Below are positions 34,779 to 36,250 of a stretch of 36,250 nt of DNA, in pieces (position 1 is the stretch's first letter; the number at the start of each line of letters is the position of its first letter). This DNA is from Azoarcus sp. L1K30 (lineage in GTDB: Bacteria > Pseudomonadota > Gammaproteobacteria > Burkholderiales > Rhodocyclaceae). A program made the translations under genes and the position numbers. The notes beneath the pieces are model-generated. The model was not told the origin of the DNA. It searched no databases and saw nothing but the letters and a program-made list of their open reading frames with translations. The stretch covers positions 1,010,536 to 1,046,785 of the forward strand of contig NZ_JAGRRD010000001.1 of the NCBI RefSeq assembly GCF_018122735.1. Direction: 5' to 3'.

Positions 34779-36080
34779 TCAGCGCTGGACCGACAACTCG
34801 GCGCACAATTCGCCACTTGCGTCCGCCCGACCGACGAACGGAAACGACACGGCAGGCTCTCGCCCGCCGACGAGATCGGCAAGCACCGCGCCAGATCCGC
34901 AAGCCATGGTCCAGCCCAGGGTGCCATGGCCGGTATTGAGCCACAGGTTGGGCAGGCCCGTGCGTCCGATCAGCGGCACGCTGGATGGCGTGACCGGTCG
35001 CAGCCCGCACCACACTTCGGGTTCGGCCGCCTCGTTCAGGCTCGGAAAAAGGCTGCGGGTACGTTCGAGCAACGCGTCGCTGCGCGCCGGATTGGGCGAC
35101 AGGTCGTAGCCCGAGAACTCAGCCGTGCCTGCCACCCGCAGACGGTTGCCGAGACGTGAGAACACCAGTTTGTGGCCGTCGTCGGTGAGGCTCACCGTGG
35201 GTGCGACCGAGTCCGCCGACAAAGCCAGCGTGGCCGAGTAGCCCTTGGCCGGATAGACCGGTATGTTCAGCCCGAGTGGGCGCAGCAACAGGGGGCTATA
35301 ACTCCCCAACGCCACCACGTAGGCATCGGCCTCGATACGCTCGCCGGCCGCGGTCAAGACGCCCTTCACCACGCCCTGCGCGGAATCGAGTGCGCGAATG
35401 CTCTCCCCCAGCCGGAACTGCACACCGACGCGACGGCAGTGCGCGGCCAGTTGTCGAGTGAATACGTGGGCGTCGCCCGACTCATCCTCGGTGGTGTAGT
35501 CCCCACCCACCAGTGACGCCGCACTGGCGGCAAGCGCCGGTTCGAGTGCGACACATTCGTCTACGCCCAGCAGGCGCCGATTGCAGCCGAACTCACGCAT
35601 GATCCGGGCCGCGTGCATGGCGCGCCGATACTCGTCAGCGTCGGTATAGAAATGCAGGATCCCCTTTTCCAGGTGATCGTATTGCAGGCCGCCCTGTGTG
35701 GCCAGCTCGTGCCGCAGCCTGCCGAGACACAGCCGGCTGTAGTTGGCCAGCGCGACGATATGACGAATATTGCGGCGTGCGCGTCCGGGCAGACATTCAC
35801 GCAGGAAACGCAATGTCCACCCCAACAGCGCGGGGTCCGCGCGCAGGCGGAAGAGCAGTGGCGCATCCTCGCGGCCGAGCCAGGACAAGGCCTTGAGCGG
35901 CGTAGACGGATTGGCCCATGGTTCGGCATGCGACACCGCAATCTGGCCGCCATTGGCAAAGCTGGTCTCGAGGCCGACGCCCGGCTGACGATCGATCACG
36001 GTGACGTCGAATCCCGCCCGTGCCAGATACCAGGCCGAGGACACGCCAACCACCCCTGCACCCAACACCGCAATTTTCAT
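34779..36080 (-). CDS. dadA: D-amino acid dehydrogenase (DadA, small-subunit-type FAD protein)
   Basis: A 433-aa FAD oxidoreductase of the DadA family, which oxidises D-amino acids (typically D-alanine) to 2-oxo acids and passes electrons to the membrane quinone pool. The dinucleotide-binding start is KIAVLGAGVVGVSSAWYLARAGFDV, followed by ETSFANGGQIAVSHAEPWA, a strong DadA signature. The C-terminus has CGLRPVTPSSVPLIGRT and NLWLNTGHGTLGWTMACGSG. The second of two adjacent ATGs (36080) is chosen because of better spacing from GGAGAGG and agreement with DadA N-termini; 36083 is possible. It converges on def. Confidence 0.9.
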   Translation of the reverse strand: MKIAVLGAGVVGVSSAWYLARAGFDVTVIDRQPGVGLETSFANGGQIAVSHAEPWANPSTPLKALSWLGREDAPLLFRLRADPALLGWTLRFLRECLPGRARRNIRHIVALANYSRLCLGRLRHELATQGGLQYDHLEKGILHFYTDADEYRRAMHAARIMREFGCNRRLLGVDECVALEPALAASAASLVGGDYTTEDESGDAHVFTRQLAAHCRRVGVQFRLGESIRALDSAQGVVKGVLTAAGERIEADAYVVALGSYSPLLLRPLGLNIPVYPAKGYSATLALSADSVAPTVSLTDDGHKLVFSRLGNRLRVAGTAEFSGYDLSPNPARSDALLERTRSLFPSLNEAAEPEVWCGLRPVTPSSVPLIGRTGLPNLWLNTGHGTLGWTMACGSGAVLADLVGGREPAVSFPFVGRADASGELCAELSVQR

Positions 36081-36134
36081 CATGCCTCTCCGTTACCCGG
36101 GGAGCGGGCCGCCCCCGCTCCAGCCACGCCCGCC

Positions 36135-36250
36135 TCAGGCGCTGGCTTCGTTGCGCGGCACTGCATCGGCCTCGATCTTCGCCATGGCCTGTGCCGCGCG
36201 CTGCAGCGCCGGCAACAGCTTGAGCACCTTGTCGTGGCTCAGCCGCATCA
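36135..36250 (-). CDS. C-terminal 38 codons of an unidentified gene
   Basis: A minus-strand frame enters from beyond the window edge and ends with TGA at 36135, its last residues including KVLKLLPALQRAAQAMAKIE. The helical, Leu/Ala-rich end resembles the tails of IclR-type regulators, but so short a piece cannot be assigned. Codon use is normal for the region. It lies 54 bases upstream of dadA in the same direction. Confidence 0.4.
   Translation of the reverse strand, partial: MRLSHDKVLKLLPALQRAAQAMAKIEADAVPRNEASA

Overview
The window reads as chromosomal DNA of a GC-rich betaproteobacterium that specialises in aromatic compounds, most likely Rhodocyclales (the Azoarcus/Aromatoleum/Thauera group). 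That placement is an inference from gene content, codon use, the gcdH/CoA-transferase/LysR arrangement and a GC-rich intergenic repeat. No rRNA, tRNA, CRISPR array or intact insertion sequence was seen.

Layout. (1) 1-2852, minus strand: a meta-cleavage group, mhpC-mhpB-mhpD, with the start codon of a further gene at the window edge. (2) 2853-3594: a long divergent intergenic region with a near-consensus sigma-70 promoter and a perfect palindrome. (3) 3595-20440, plus strand: a large catabolic operon. It holds a 22-aa leader ORF, iorA, iorB, a Rieske-oxygenase reductase, Rieske alpha and beta, an acyl-CoA ligase, a thiolase-fold protein without thiolase catalytic residues, a zinc-ribbon/OB protein fused to a degenerate SDR, an isatin-hydrolase/cyclase-type metal hydrolase, an intact SDR and a Liv-type ABC importer. 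The importer is broken: livM runs directly into the 3' part of livF, and that livF runs into the first codons of an opposing etfB. (4) 20441-24041: the glutaryl-CoA block, etfB (remnant), a class III CoA-transferase and gcdH on the minus strand, with a divergent LysR regulator. (5) 24105-34160: a sulfur-acquisition island with sbp, a stand-alone molbindin, a small hydrolase, ssuA, tauD, ssuC, ssuB, a 48-aa leader ORF, cysT, cysW, cysA and cysB. (6) 34194-36250: def, dadA and a partial gene.

How the genes may work together. The best single hypothesis for region 3 is aerobic indole-3-acetate (auxin) breakdown to anthraniloyl-CoA. The Rieske system would make dioxindole-3-acetate and the ligase would activate it. 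The Cys-less thiolase plus zinc-ribbon pair would cleave the tertiary beta-hydroxyacyl-CoA by retro-aldol chemistry, like the steroid Ltp2/DUF35 aldolases, to isatin and acetyl-CoA. The cyclase would open isatin to isatinate, and IorAB would oxidatively decarboxylate this 2-oxo acid to anthraniloyl-CoA. Gene content also resembles, from memory, the iad auxin-degradation locus of Variovorax. Each step is inference from family and motif. The nearby mhpBCD genes leave open a phenylpropanoid substrate instead.

The sulfur island looks like one regulon: three promoters (sbp, ssuA, cysT) share TTGGTT, exactly 21 bases, then a TAnAnT -10 box, and the likely regulator gene, cysB, ends the last operon.
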